A stretch of 64,000 nt of DNA from Metellina segmentata. Its lineage: Eukaryota > Arthropoda > Arachnida > Araneae > Tetragnathidae. Under the pieces are notes generated by a model. That model worked only from the letters and a program-made list of their open reading frames with translations, was not told the DNA's origin and did no database searches. Where the stretch lies: assembly GCA_947359465.1 (NCBI GenBank), contig OX375883.1:89522911-89586910 (forward strand). The letters are read 5' to 3'. The position numbers and the translations under genes are program-made. Of the stretch, positions 10,910-25,800 are shown piece after piece (positions within the stretch are counted from its first letter, which is position 1; every line of letters begins with the position of its first letter).

Positions 10910-13900
10910 TTGGCTTTTTACTGTTTCTATTCCTCGCTCCTCACCCAGAAGATGTTAATTTGGTTATCTCAAGTCACCATGCGACGCCAAAGAAATCATG
11001 GTCAGACATTTTCGGTTCGGCAAAGCTCGACGAGGACTCATATTCGGCCAGTGGAACGCCCACATGTATGTAGGAAACATACCGGAGGCTTACGTAGCAG
11101 GACATTTTGTTGCACATAACTGAGGCTTAGCTTTTATCATACCAGGTACAGTTGTTTGCCTAGTTGGCTTTTTACTGTTTCTATTCCTCGCTCCTCACCC
11201 AGAAGATGTTAATTTGGTTATCTCACGTCACCATGCGACGCCAAAGAAATCATGGTCAGACATTTTCGGTTCGGCAAAGCTCGACGAGGACTCATATTCG
11301 GCCTGTGGAACGCCCACATGTATGTAGGAAACATACCGGATTCTTACGTAGCAGGACATTTTGTTGCACATAACTGAGGCTTAGCTTTTATCATACCAGG
11401 TACAGTTGTTTGCCTAGTTGGCTTTTTACTGTTTCTATTCCTCGCTCCTCACCCAGAAGATGTTAATTTGGTTATCTCAAGTCACCATGCGACGCCAAAG
11501 AAATCATGGTCAGACATTTTCGGTTCGGCAAAGCTCGACGAGGACTCATATTCGGCCTGTGGAACGCCCACATGTATGTAGGAAACATACCGGAGGCTTA
11601 CGTAGCAGGACATTTTGTTGCACATAACTGAGGCTTACGTTTTATCATACCAGGTGCAGTTGTTTGCCTAGTTGGCTTTTTACTGTTTCTATTCCTCGCT
11701 CCTCACCCAGAAGATGTTAATTTGGTTATCTCAAGTCACCATGCGACGCCAAAGAAATCATGGTCAGACATTTTCGGTTCGGCAAAGCTCGACGAGGACT
11801 CATATTCGGCCTGTGGAACGCCCACATGTATGTAGGAAACATACCGGAGGCTTACGTAGCAGGACATTTTGTTGCACATAACTGAGGCTTACGTTTTATC
11901 ATACCAGGTGCAGTTGTTTGCCTAGTTGGCTTTTTACTGTTTCTATTCCTCGCTCCTCACCCAGAAGATGTTAATTTGGTTATCTCAAGTCACCATGCGA
12001 CGCCAAAGAAATCATGGTCAGACATTTTCGGTTCGGCAAAGCTCGACGAGGACTCATATTCGGCCTGTGGAACGCCCACATGTATGTAGGAAACATACCG
12101 GATTCTTACGTAGCAGGACATTTTGTTGCACATAACTGAGGCTTACGTTTTATCATACCAGGTGCAGTTGTTTGCCTAGTTGGATTTTTACTGTTTCTAT
12201 TCCTCGCTCCTCACCCAGAAGATGTTAATTTGGTTATCTCAAGTCACCATGCGACGCCAAAGAAATCATGGTCAGACATTTTCGGTTCGGCAAAGCTCGA
12301 CGAGGACTCATATTCGGCCTGTGGAACGCCCACATGTATGTAGGAAACATACCGGAGGCTTACGTAGCAGGACATTTTGTTGCACATAACTGAGGCTTAC
12401 GTTTTATCATACCAGGTGCAGTTGTTTGCCTAGTTGGCTTTTTACTGTTTCTATTCCTCGCTCCTCACCCAGAAGATGTTAATTTGGTTATCTCAAGTCA
12501 CCATGCGACGCCAAAGAAATCATGGTCAGACATTTTCGGTTCGGCAAAGCTCGACGAGGACTCATATTCGGCCTGTGGAACGCCCACATGTATGTGGGAA
12601 ACATACCGGAGGCTTACGTAGCAGGACATTTTGTTGCACATAACTGAGGCTTACGTTTTATCATACCAGGTGCAGTTGTTTGCCTAGTTGGCTTTTTACT
12701 GTTTCTATTCCTCGCTCCTCACCCAGAAGATGTTAATTTGGTTATCTCAAGTCACCATGCGACGCCAAAGAAATCATGGTCAGACATTTTCGGTTCGGCA
12801 AAGCTCGACGAGGACTCATATTCGGCCTGTGGAACGCCCACATGTATGTAGGAAACATACCGGAGGCTTACGTAGCAGGCCATTTTGTTGCACATAACTG
12901 AGGCTTACGTTTTATCATACCAGGTGCAGTTGTTTGCCTAGTTGGCTTTTTACTGTTTCTATTCCTCGCTCCTCACCCAGAAGATGTTAATTTGGTTATC
13001 TCAAGTCACCATGCGACGCCAAAGAAATCATGGTCAGACATTTTCGGTTCGGCAAAGCTCGACGAGGACTCATATTCGGCCTGTGGAACGCCCACATGTA
13101 TGTGGGAAACATACCGGAGGCTTACGTAGCAGGACATTTTGTTGCACATAACTGAGGCTTACGTTTTATCATACCAGGTGCAGTTGTTTGCCTAGTTGGC
13201 TTTTTACTGTTTCTATTCCTCGCTCCTCACCCAGAAGATGTTAATTTGGTTATCTCAAGTCACCATGCGACGCCAAAGAAATCATGGTCAGACATTTTCG
13301 GTTCGGCAAAGCTCGACGAGGACTCATATTCGGCCAGTGGAACGCCCACATGTATGTAGGAAACATACCGGAGGCTTACGTAGCAGGACATTTTGTTGCA
13401 CATAACTGAGGCTTAGCTTTTATCATACCAGGTACAGTTGTTTGCCTAGTTGGCTTTTTACTGTTTCTATTCCTCGCTCCTCACCCAGAAGATGTTAATT
13501 TGGTTATCTCAAGTCACCATGCGACGCCAAAGAAATCATGGTCAGACATTTTCGGTTCGGCAAAGCTCGACGAGGACTCATATTCGGCCTGTGGAACGCC
13601 CACATGTATGTAGGAAACATACCGGATTCTTACGTAGCAGGACATTTTGTTGCACATAACTGAGGCTTAGCTTTTATCATACCAGGTACAGTTGTTTGCC
13701 TAGTTGGCTTTTTACTGTTTCTATTCCTCGCTCCTCACCCAGAAGATGTTAATTTGGTTATCTCAAGTCACCATGCGACGCCAAAGAAATCATGGTCAGA
13801 CATTTTCGGTTCGGCAAAGCTCGACGAGGACTCATATTCGGCCTGTGGAACGCCCACATGTATGTAGGAAACATACCGGAGGCTTACGTAGCAGGACATT

Positions 13901-15990
13901 TTGTTGCACATAACTGAGGCTTACGTTTTATCATACCAGGTGCAGTTGTTTGCCTAGTTGGCTTTTTACTGTTTCTATTCCTCGCTCCTCACCCAGAAGA
14001 TGTTAATTTGGTTATCTCAAGTCACCATGCGACGCCAAAGAAATCATGGTCAGACATTTTCGGTTCGGCAAAGCTCGACGAGGACTCATATTCGGCCTGT
14101 GGAACGCCCACATGTATGTAGGAAACATACCGGAGGCTTACGTAGCAGGCCATTTTGTTGCACATAACTGAGGCTTACGTTTTATCATACCAGGTGCAGT
14201 TGTTTGCCTAGTTGGCTTTTTACTGTTTCTATTCCTCGCTCCTCACCCAGAAGATGTTAATTTGGTTATCTCAAGTCACCATGCGACGCCAAAGAAATCA
14301 TGGTCAGACATTTTCGGTTCGGCAAAGCTCGACGAGGACTCATATTCGGCCTGTGGAACGCCCACATGTATGTGGGAAACATACCGGAGGCTTACGTAGC
14401 AGGACATTTTGTTGCACATAACTGAGGCTTACGTTTTATCATACCAGGTGCAGTTGTTTGCCTAGTTGGCTTTTTACTGTTTCTATTCCTCGCTCCTCAC
14501 CCAGAAGATGTTAATTTGGTTATCTCAAGTCACCATGCGACGCCAAAGAAATCATGGTCAGACATTTTCGGTTCGGCAAAGCTCGACGAGGACTCATATT
14601 CGGCCTGTGGAACGCCCACATGTATGTAGGAAACATACCGGAGGCTTACGTAGCAGGCCATTTTGTTGCACATAACTGAGGCTTAGCTTTTATCATACCA
14701 GGTACAGTTGTTTGCCTAGTTGGCCTTTTTACTGTTTCTATTCCTCGCTCCTCACCCAGAAGATGTTAATTTGGTTATCTCAAGTCACCATGCGACGCCA
14801 AAGAAATCATGGTCAGACATTTTCGGTTCGGCAAAGCTCGACGAGGACTCATATTCGGCCTGTGGAACGCCCACATGTATGTAGGAAACATACCGGAGGC
14901 TTACGTAGCAGGACATTTTGTTGCACATAACTGAGGCTTACGTTTTATCATACCAGGTGCAGTTGTTTGCCTAGTTGGCTTTTTACTGTTTCTATTCCTC
15001 GCTTCTCACCCAGAAGATGTTAATTTGGTTATCTCAAGTCACCATGCGACGCCAAAGAAATCATGGTCAGACATTTTCGGTTCGGCAAAGCTCGACGAGG
15101 ACTAATATTCGGCCTGTGCAACGCCCACATGTATGTAGGAAACATACCGGAGGCTTACGTAGCAGGACATTTTGTTGCACATAACTGAGGCTTACGTTTT
15201 ATCATACCAGGTGCAGTTGTTTGCCTAGTTGGCTTTTTACTGTTTCTATTCCTCGCTCCTCACCCAGAAGATGTTAATTTGGTTATCTCAAGTCACCATG
15301 CGACGCCAAAGAAATCATGGTCAGACATTTTCGGTTCGGCAAAGCTCGACGAGGACTCATATTCGGCCTGTGGAACGCCCACATGTATGTAGGAAACATA
15401 CCGGAGGCTTACGTAGCAGGACATTTTGTTGCACATAACTGAGGCTTACGTTTTATCATACCAGGTGCAGTTGTTTGCCTAGTTGGCTTTTTACTGTTTC
15501 TATTCCTCGCTTCTCACCCAGAAGATGTTAATTTGGTTATCTCAAGTCACCATGCGACGCCAAAGAAATCATGGTCAGACATTTTCGGTTCGGCAAAGCT
15601 CGACGAGGACTAATATTCGGCCTGTGCAACGCCCACATGTATGTAGGAAACATACCGGAGGCTTACGTAGCAGGACATTTTGTTGCACATAACTGAGGCT
15701 TACGTTTTATCATACCAGGTGCAGTTGTTTGCCTAGTTGGCTTTTTACTGTTTCTATTCCTCGCTCCTCACCCAGAAGATGTTAATTTGGTTATCTCAAG
15801 TCACCATGCGACGCCAAAGAAATCATGGTCGGACATTTTCAGTTCGACAAAGCTAGACGAGGACTCATATTCGGCCTGTGGAACGCCCACATGTATGTGG
15901 GAAACATACCGGAGGCTTACGTAGCAGGACATTTTGTTGCACATAACTGAGGCTTACGTTTTATCATACCAGGTGCAGTTGTTTGCCTAG
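10910..15990 (+). repeat. 20-unit higher-order block, copy 1
   Basis: Twenty units. It begins with a unit carrying CGGCCAGTGG and ends with a unit carrying TTTTCAGTTCGACAAAG. The order of GGATTC, ATGTGGG, GGCCATTTT and GACTAATATT variants is matched by the block at 32501-37580, apart from one unit lost and one gained. It includes the single 1-bp insertion of the array near 14726. Confidence 0.8.
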
Positions 15991-18900
15991 TTGGCTTTTT
16001 ACTGTTTTTATTCCTCGCTCCTCACCCAGAAGATGTTAATTTGGTTATCTCAAGTCACCATGCGACGCCAAAGAAATCATGGTCAGACATTTTCGGTTCG
16101 GCAAAGCTCGACGAGGACTCATATTCGGCCAGTGGAACGCCCACATGTATGTAGGAAACATACCGGAGGCTTACGTAGCAGGACATTTTGTTGCACATAA
16201 CTGAGGCTTAGCTTTTATCATACCAGGTACAGTTGTTTGCCTAGTTGGCTTTTTACTGTTTCTATTCCTCGCTCCTCACCCAGAAGATGTTAATTTGGTT
16301 ATCTCAAGTCACCATGCGACGCCAAAGAAATCATGGTCAGACATTTTCGGTTCGGCAAAGCTCGACGAGGACTCATATTCGGCCTGTGGAACGCCCACAT
16401 GTATGTAGGAAACATACCGGATTCTTACGTAGCAGGACATTTTGTTGCACATAACTGAGGCTTAGCTTTTATCATACCAGGTACAGTTGTTTGCCTAGTT
16501 GGCTTTTTACTGTTTCTATTCCTCGCTCCTCACCCAGAAGATGTTAATTTGGTTATCTCAAGTCACCATGCGACGCCAAAGAAATCATGGTCAGACATTT
16601 TCGGTTCGGCAAAGCTCGACGAGGACTCATATTCGGCCTGTGGAACGCCCACATGTATGTAGGAAACATACCGGAGGCTTACGTAGCAGGACATTTTGTT
16701 GCACATAACTGAGGCTTACGTTTTATCATACCAGGTGCAGTTGTTTGCCTAGTTGGCTTTTTACTGTTTCTATTCCTCGCTCCTCACCCAGAAGATGTTA
16801 ATTTGGTTATCTCAAGTCACCATGCGACGCCAAAGAAATCATGGTCAGACATTTTCGGTTCGGCAAAGCTCGACGAGGACTCATATTCGGCCTGTGGAAC
16901 GCCCACATGTATGTAGGAAACATACCGGAGGCTTACGTAGCAGGACATTTTGTTGCACATAACTGAGGCTTACGTTTTATCATACCAGGTGCAGTTGTTT
17001 GCCTAGTTGGCTTTTTACTGTTTCTATTCCTCGCTCCTCACCCAGAAGATGTTAATTTGGTTATCTCAAGTCACCATGCGACGCCAAAGAAATCATGGTC
17101 AGACATTTTCGGTTCGGCAAAGCTCGACGAGGACTCATATTCGGCCTGTGGAACGCCCACATGTATGTAGGAAACATACCGGATTCTTACGTAGCAGGAC
17201 ATTTTGTTGCACATAACTGAGGCTTACGTTTTATCATACCAGGTGCAGTTGTTTGCCTAGTTGGCTTTTTACTGTTTCTATTCCTCGCTCCTCACCCAGA
17301 AGATGTTAATTTGGTTATCTCAAGTCACCATGCGACGCCAAAGAAATCATGGTCAGACATTTTCGGTTCGGCAAAGCTCGACGAGGACTCATATTCGGCC
17401 TGTGGAACGCCCACATGTATGTAGGAAACATACCGGAGGCTTACGTAGCAGGACATTTTGTTGCACATAACTGAGGCTTACGTTTTATCATACCAGGTGC
17501 AGTTGTTTGCCTAGTTGGCTTTTTACTGTTTGTATTCCTCGCTCCTCACCCAGAAGATGTTAATTTGGTTATCTCAAGTCACCATGCGACGCCAAAGAAA
17601 TCATGGTCAGACATTTTCGGTTCGGCAAAGCTCGACGAGGACTCATATTCGGCCTGTGGAACGCCCACATGTATGTGGGAAACATACCGGAGGCTTACGT
17701 AGCAGGACATTTTGTTGCATATAACTGAGGCTTACGTTTTATCATACCAGGTGCAGTTGTTTGCCTAGTTGGCTTTTTACTGTTTCTATTCCTCGCTCCT
17801 CACCCAGAAGATGTTAATTTGGTTATCTCAAGTCACCATGCGACGCCAAAGAAATCATGGTCAGACATTTTCGGTTCGGCAAAGCTCGACGAGGACTCAT
17901 ATTCGGCCTGTGGAACGCCCACATGTATGTAGGAAACATACCGGAGGCTTACGTAGCAGGCCATTTTGTTGCACATAACTGAGGCTTAGCTTTTATCATA
18001 CCAGGTACAGTTGTTTGCCTAGTTGGCTTTTTACTGTTTCTATTCCTCGCTCCTCACCCAGAAGATGTTAATTTGGTTATCTCAAGTCACCATGCGATGC
18101 CAAAGAAATCATGGTCAGACATTTTCGGTTCGGCAAAGCTCGACGAGGACTCATATTCGGCCTGTGGAACGCCCACATGTATGTAGGAAACATACCGGAG
18201 GCTTACGTAGCAGGACATTTTGTTGCACATAACTGAGGCTTACGTTTTATCATACCAGGTGCAGTTGTTTGCCTAGTTGGCTTTTTACTGTTTCTATTCC
18301 TCGCTTCTCACCCAGAAGATGTTAATTTGGTTATCTCAAGTCACCATGCGACGCCAAAGAAATCATGGTCAGACATTTTCGGTTCGGCAAAGCTCGACGA
18401 GGACTAATATTCGGCCTGTGCAACGCCCACATGTATGTAGGAAACATACCGGAGGCTTACGTAGCAGGACATTTTGTTGCACATAACTGAGGCTTACGTT
18501 TTATCATACCAGGTGCAGTTGTTTGCCTAGTTGGCTTTTTACTGTTTCTATTCCTCGCTCCTCACCCAGAAGATGTTAATTTGGTTATCTCAAGTCACCA
18601 TGCGACGCCAAAGAAATCATGGTCAGACATTTTCGGTTCGGCAAAGCTCGACGAGGACTCATATTCGGCCTGTGGAACGCCCACATGTATGTAGGAAACA
18701 TACCGGAGGCTTACGTAGCAGGACATTTTGTTGCACATAACTGAGGCTTACGTTTTATCATACCAGGTGCAGTTGTTTGCCTAGTTGGCTTTTTACTGTT
18801 TCTATTCCTCGCTCCTCACCCAGAAGATGTTAATTTGGTTATCTCAAGTCACCATGCGACGCCAAAGAAATCATGGTCGGACATTTTCAGTTCGACAAAG

Positions 18901-19038
18901 CTAGACGAGGACTCATATTCGGCCTGTGGAACGCCCACATGTATGTGGGAAACATACCGGAGGCTTACGTAGCAGGACATTTTGTTGCACATAACTGAGG
19001 CTTACGTTTTATCATACCAGGTGCAGTTGTTTGCCTAG
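15991..19038 (+). repeat. 12-unit higher-order block, copy 1
   Basis: Twelve units, 3,048 bp. Diagnostic marks are GTTTTTATTCC in unit 1, GTTTGTATTCC in unit 7, GGCCATTTT in unit 8, GCGATGCC in unit 9, GACTAATATT in unit 10 and TTCAGTTCGAC in unit 12. The block recurs at 29453-32500 and 37581-40628 with nearly the same marks. Confidence 0.9.
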
Positions 19039-20816
19039 TTGGCTTTTTACTGTTTCTATTCCTCGCTCCTCACCCAGAAGATGTTAATTTGGTTATCTCA
19101 AGTCACCATGCGACGCCAAAGAAATCATGGTCAGACATTTTCGGTTCGGCAAAGCTCGACGAGGACTCATATTCGGCCAGTGGAACGCCCACATGTATGT
19201 AGGAAACATACCGGAGGCTTACGTAGCAGGACATTTTGTTGCACATAACTGAGGCTTAGCTTTTATCATACCAGGTACAGTTGTTTGCCTAGTTGGCTTT
19301 TTACTGTTTCTATTCCTCGCTCCTCACCCAGAAGATGTTAATTTGGTTATCTCAAGTCACCATGCGACGCCAAAGAAATCATGGTCAGACATTTTCGGTT
19401 CGGCAAAGCTCGACGAGGACTCATATTCGGCCTGTGGAACGCCCACATGTATGTAGGAAACATACCGGATTCTTACGTAGCAGGACATTTTGTTGCACAT
19501 AACTGAGGCTTAGCTTTTATCATACCAGGTACAGTTGTTTGCCTAGTTGGCTTTTTACTGTTTCTATTCCTCGCTCCTCACCCAGAAGATGTTAATTTGG
19601 TTATCTCAAGTCACCATGCGACGCCAAAGAAATCATGGTCAGACATTTTCGGTTCGGCAAAGCTCGACGAGGACTCATATTCGGCCTGTGGAACGCCCAC
19701 ATGTATGTAGGAAACATACCGGAGGCTTACGTAGCAGGACATTTTGTTGCACATAACTGAGGCTTACGTTTTATCATACCAGGTGCAGTTGTTTGCCTAG
19801 TTGGCTTTTTACTGTTTCTATTCCTCGCTCCTCACCCAGAAGATGTTAATTTGGTTATCTCAAGTCACCATGCGACGCCAAAGAAATCATGGTCAGACAT
19901 TTTCGGTTCGGCAAAGCTCGACGAGGACTCATATTCGGCCTGTGGAACGCCCACATGTATGTAGGAAACATACCGGAGGCTTACGTAGCAGGACATTTTG
20001 TTGCACATAACTGAGGCTTACGTTTTATCATACCAGGTGCAGTTGTTTGCCTAGTTGGCTTTTTACTGTTTCTATTCCTCGCTCCTCACCCAGAAGATGT
20101 TAATTTGGTTATCTCAAGTCACCATGCGACGCCAAAGAAATCATGGTCAGACATTTTCGGTTCGGCAAAGCTCGACGAGGACTCATATTCGGCCTGTGGA
20201 ACGCCCACATGTATGTAGGAAACATACCGGATTCTTACGTAGCAGGACATTTTGTTGCACATAACTGAGGCTTACGTTTTATCATACCAGGTGCAGTTGT
20301 TTGCCTAGTTGGCTTTTTACTGTTTCTATTCCTCGCTCCTCACCCAGAAGATGTTAATTTGGTTATCTCAAGTCACCATGCGACGCCAAAGAAATCATGG
20401 TCAGACATTTTCGGTTCGGCAAAGCTCGACGAGGACTCATATTCGGCCTGTGGAACGCCCACATGTATGTAGGAAACATACCGGAGGCTTACGTAGCAGG
20501 ACATTTTGTTGCACATAACTGAGGCTTACGTTTTATCATACCAGGTGCAGTTGTTTGCCTAGTTGGCTTTTTACTGTTTCTATTCCTCGCTCCTCACCCA
20601 GAAGATGTTAATTTGGTTATCTCAAGTCACCATGCGACGCCAAAGAAATCATGGTCGGACATTTTCAGTTCGACAAAGCTAGACGAGGACTCATATTCGG
20701 CCTGTGGAACGCCCACATGTATGTGGGAAACATACCGGAGGCTTACGTAGCAGGACATTTTGTTGCACATAACTGAGGCTTACGTTTTATCATACCAGGT
20801 GCAGTTGTTTGCCTAG
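19039..20816 (+). repeat. 7-unit higher-order block
   Basis: Seven units. The first six match the opening six units of the 12- and 20-unit blocks, and the block closes with the TTCAGTTCGAC unit. A shortened version, missing three units, precedes the first 8-unit block (7865-8877 in the same phase). Confidence 0.75.
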
Positions 20817-22848
20817 TTGGCTTTTTACTGTTTCTATTCCTCGCTCCTCACCCAGAAGATGTTAATTTGGTTATCTCAAGTCACCATGCGACGCCAAAGA
20901 AATCATGGTCAGACATTTTCGGTTCGGCAAAGCTCGACGAGGACTCATATTCGGCCTGTGGAACGCCCACATGTATGTAGGAAACATACCGGATTCTTAC
21001 GTAGCAGGACATTTAGTTGCACATAACTGAGGCTTACGTTTTATCATACCAGGTGCAGTTGTTTGCCTAGTTGGCTTTTTACTGTTTCTATTCCTCGCTC
21101 CTCACCCAGAAGATGTTAATTTGGTTATCTCAAGTCACCATGCGACGCCAAAGAAATCATGGTCAGACATTTTCGGTTCGGCAAAGCTCGACGAGGACTC
21201 ATATTCGGCCTGTGGAACGCCCACATGTATGTAGGAAACATACCGGAGGCTTACGTAGCAGGACATTTTGTTGCACATAACTGAGGCTTACGTTTTATCA
21301 TACCAGGTGCAGTTGTTTGCCTAGTTGGCTTTTTACTGTTTCTATTCCTCGCTCCTCACCCAGAAGATGTTAATTTGGTTATCTCAAGTCACCATGCGAC
21401 GCCAAAGAAATCATGGTCAGACATTTTCGGTTCGGCAAAGCTCGACGAGGACTCATATTCGGCCTGTGGAACGCCCACATGTATGTGGGAAACATACCGG
21501 AGGCTTACGTAGCAGGACATTTTGTTGCACATAACTGAGGCTTACGTTTTATCATACCAGGTGCAGTTGTTTGCCTAGTTGGCTTTTTACTGTTTCTATT
21601 CCTCGCTCCTCACCCAGAAGATGTTAATTTGGTTATCTCAAGTCACCATGCGACGCCAAAGAAATCATGGTCAGACATTTTCGGTTCGGCAAAGCTCGAC
21701 GAGGACTCATATTCGGCCTGTGGAACGCCCACATGTATGTAGGAAACATACCGGAGGCTTACGTAGCAGGCCATTTTGTTGCACATAACTGAGGCTTAGC
21801 TTTTATCATACCAGGTACAGTTGTTTGCCTAGTTGGCTTTTTACTGTTTCTATTCCTCGCTCCTCACCCAGAAGATGTTAATTTGGTTATCTCAAGTCAC
21901 CATGCGACGCCAAAGAAATCATGGTCAGACATTTTCGGTTCGGCAAAGCTCGACGAGGACTCATATTCGGCCTGTGGAACGCCCACATGTATGTAGGAAA
22001 CATACCGGAGGCTTACGTAGCAGGACATTTTGTTGCACATAACTGAGGCTTACGTTTTATCATACCAGGTGCAGTTGTTTGCCTAGTTGGCTTTTTACTG
22101 TTTCTATTCCTCGCTTCTCACCCAGAAGATGTTAATTTGGTTATCTCAAGTCACCATGCGACGCCAAAGAAATCATGGTCAGACATTTTCGGTTCGGCAA
22201 AGCTCGACGAGGACTAATATTCGGCCTGTGCAACGCCCACATGTATGTAGGAAACATACCGGAGGCTTACGTAGCAGGACATTTTGTTGCACATAACTGA
22301 GGCTTACGTTTTATCATACCAGGTGCAGTTGTTTGCCTAGTTGGCTTTTTACTGTTTCTATTCCTCGCTCCTCACCCAGAAGATGTTAATTTGGTTATCT
22401 CAAGTCACCATGCGACGCCAAAGAAATCATGGTCAGACATTTTCGGTTCGGCAAAGCTCGACGAGGACTCATATTCGGCCTGTGGAACGCCCACATGTAT
22501 GTAGGAAACATACCGGAGGCTTACGTAGCAGGACATTTTGTTGCACATAACTGAGGCTTACGTTTTATCATACCAGGTGCAGTTGTTTGCCTAGTTGGCT
22601 TTTTACTGTTTCTATTCCTCGCTCCTCACCCAGAAGATGTTAATTTGGTTATCTCAAGTCACCATGCGACGCCAAAGAAATCATGGTCGGACATTTTCAG
22701 TTCGACAAAGCTAGACGAGGACTCATATTCGGCCTGTGGAACGCCCACATGTATGTGGGAAACATACCGGAGGCTTACGTAGCAGGACATTTTGTTGCAC
22801 ATAACTGAGGCTTACGTTTTATCATACCAGGTGCAGTTGTTTGCCTAG
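20817..22848 (+). repeat. 8-unit higher-order block, copy 2
   Basis: Same unit order as 8878-10909, including the rare CATTTAGTTGC variant, which appears only in the first unit of these two blocks. This links them by descent rather than chance. Confidence 0.85.
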
Positions 22849-25800
22849 TTGGCTTTTTACTGTTTCTATTCCTCGCTCCTCACCCAGAAGATGTTAATTT
22901 GGTTATCTCAAGTCACCATGCGACGCCAAAGAAATCATGGTCAGACATTTTCGGTTCGGCAAAGCTCGACGAGGACTCATATTCGGCTAGTGGAACGCCC
23001 ACATGTATGTAGGAAACATACCGGAGGCTTACGTAGCAGGACATTTTGTTGCACATAACTGAGGCTTAGCTTTTATCATACCAGGTACAGTTGTTTGCCT
23101 AGTTGGCTTTTTACTGTTTCTATTCCTCGCTCCTCACCCAGAAGATGTTAATTTGGTTATCTCAAGTCACCATGCGACGCCAAAGAAATCATGGTCAGAC
23201 ATTTTCGGTTCGGCAAAGCTCGACGAGGACTCATATTCGGCCTGTGGAACGCCCACATGTATGTAGGAAACATACCGGATTCTTACGTAGCAGGACATTT
23301 TGTTGCACATAACTGAGGCTTAGCTTTTATCATACCAGGTACAGTTGTTTGCCTAGTTGGCTTTTTACTGTTTCTATTCCTCGCTCCTCACCCAGAAGAT
23401 GTTAATTTGGTTATCTCAAGTCACCATGCGACGCCAAAGAAATCATGGTCAGACATTTTCGGTTCGGCAAAGCTCGACGAGGACTCATATTCGGCCTGTG
23501 GAACGCCCACATGTATGTAGGAAACATACCGGAGGCTTACGTAGCAGGACATTTTGTTGCACATAACTGAGGCTTACGTTTTATCATACCAGGTGCAGTT
23601 GTTTGCCTAGTTGGCTTTTTACTGTTTCTATTCCTCGCTCCTCACCCAGAAGATGTTAATTTGGTTATCTCAAGTCACCATGCGACGCCAAAGAAATCAT
23701 GGTCAGACATTTTCGGTTCGGCAAAGCTCGACGAGGACTCATATTCGGCCTGTGGAACGCCCACATGTATGTAGGAAACATACCGGAGGCTTACGTAGCA
23801 GGACATTTTGTTGCACATAACTGAGGCTTACGTTTTATCATACCAGGTGCAGTTGTTTGCCTAGTTGGCTTTTTACTGTTTCTATTCCTCGCTCCTCACC
23901 CAGAAGATGTTAATTTGGTTATCTCAAGTCACCATGCGACGCCAAAGAAATCATGGTCAGACATTTTCGGTTCGGCAAAGCTCGACGAGGACTCATATTC
24001 GGCCTGTGGAACGCCCACATGTATGTAGGAAACATACCGGATTCTTACGTAGCAGGACATTTTGTTGCACATAACTGAGGCTTACGTTTTATCATACCAG
24101 GTGCAGTTGTTTGCCTAGTTGGCTTTTTACTGTTTCTATTCCTCGCTCCTCACCCAGAAGATGTTAATTTGGTTATCTCAAGTCACCATGCGACGCCAAA
24201 GAAATCATGGTCAGACATTTTCGGTTCGGCAAAGCTCGACGAGGACTCATATTCGGCCTGTGGAACGCCCACATGTATGTAGGAAACATACCGGAGGCTT
24301 ACGTAGCAGGACATTTTGTTGCACATAACTGAGGCTTACGTTTTATCATACCAGGTGCAGTTGTTTGCCTAGTTGGCTTTTTACTGTTTCTATTCCTCGC
24401 TCCTCACCCAGAAGATGTTAATTTGGTTATCTCAAGTCACCATGCGACGCCAAAGAAATCATGGTCAGACATTTTCGGTTCGGCAAAGCTCGACGAGGAC
24501 TCATATTCGGCCTGTGGAACGCCCACATGTATGTGGGAAACATACCGGAGGCTTACGTAGCAGGACATTTTGTTGCACATAACTGAGGCTTACGTTTTAT
24601 CATACCAGGTGCAGTTGTTTGCCTAGTTGGCTTTTTACTGTTTCTATTCCTCGCTCCTCGCCCAGAAGATGTTAATTTGGTTATCTCAAGTCACCATGCG
24701 ACGCCAAAGAAATCATGGTCAGACATTTTCGGTTCGGCAAAGCTCGACGAGGACTCATATTCGGCCTGTGGAACGCCCACATGTATGTAGGAAACATACC
24801 GGAGGCTTACGTAGCAGGCCATTTTGTTGCACATAACTGAGGCTTACGTTTTATCATACCAGGTGCAGTTGTTTGCCTAGTTGGCTTTTTACTGTTTCTA
24901 TTCCTCGCTCCTCACCCAGAAGATGTTAATTTGGTTATCTCAAGTCACCATGCGACGCCAAAGAAATCATGGTCAGACATTTTCGGTTCGGCAAAGCTCG
25001 ACGAGGACTCATATTCGGCCTGTGGAACGCCCACATGTATGTGGGAAACATACCGGAGGCTTACGTAGCAGGACATTTTGTTGCACATAACTGAGGCTTA
25101 CGTTTTATCATACCAGGTGCAGTTGTTTGCCTAGTTGGCTTTTTACTGTTTCTATTCCTCGCTCCTCACCCAGAAGATGTTAATTTGGTTATCTCAAGTC
25201 ACCATGCGACGCCAAAGAAATCATGGTCAGACATTTTCGGTTCGGCAAAGCTCGACGAGGACTCATATTCGGCCAGTGGAACGCCCACATGTATGTAGGA
25301 AACATACCGGAGGCTTACGTAGCAGGACATTTTGTTGCACATAACTGAGGCTTAGCTTTTATCATACCAGGTACAGTTGTTTGCCTAGTTGGCTTTTTAC
25401 TGTTTCTATTCCTCGCTCCTCACCCAGAAGATGTTAATTTGGTTATCTCAAGTCACCATGCGACGCCAAAGAAATCATGGTCAGACATTTTCGGTTCGGC
25501 AAAGCTCGACGAGGACTCATATTCGGCCTGTGGAACGCCCACATGTATGTAGGAAACATACCGGATTCTTACGTAGCAGGACATTTTGTTGCACATAACT
25601 GAGGCTTAGCTTTTATCATACCAGGTACAGTTGTTTGCCTAGTTGGCTTTTTACTGTTTCTATTCCTCGCTCCTCACCCAGAAGATGTTAATTTGGTTAT
25701 CTCAAGTCACCATGCGACGCCAAAGAAATCATGGTCAGACATTTTCGGTTCGGCAAAGCTCGACGAGGACTCATATTCGGCCTGTGGAACGCCCACATGT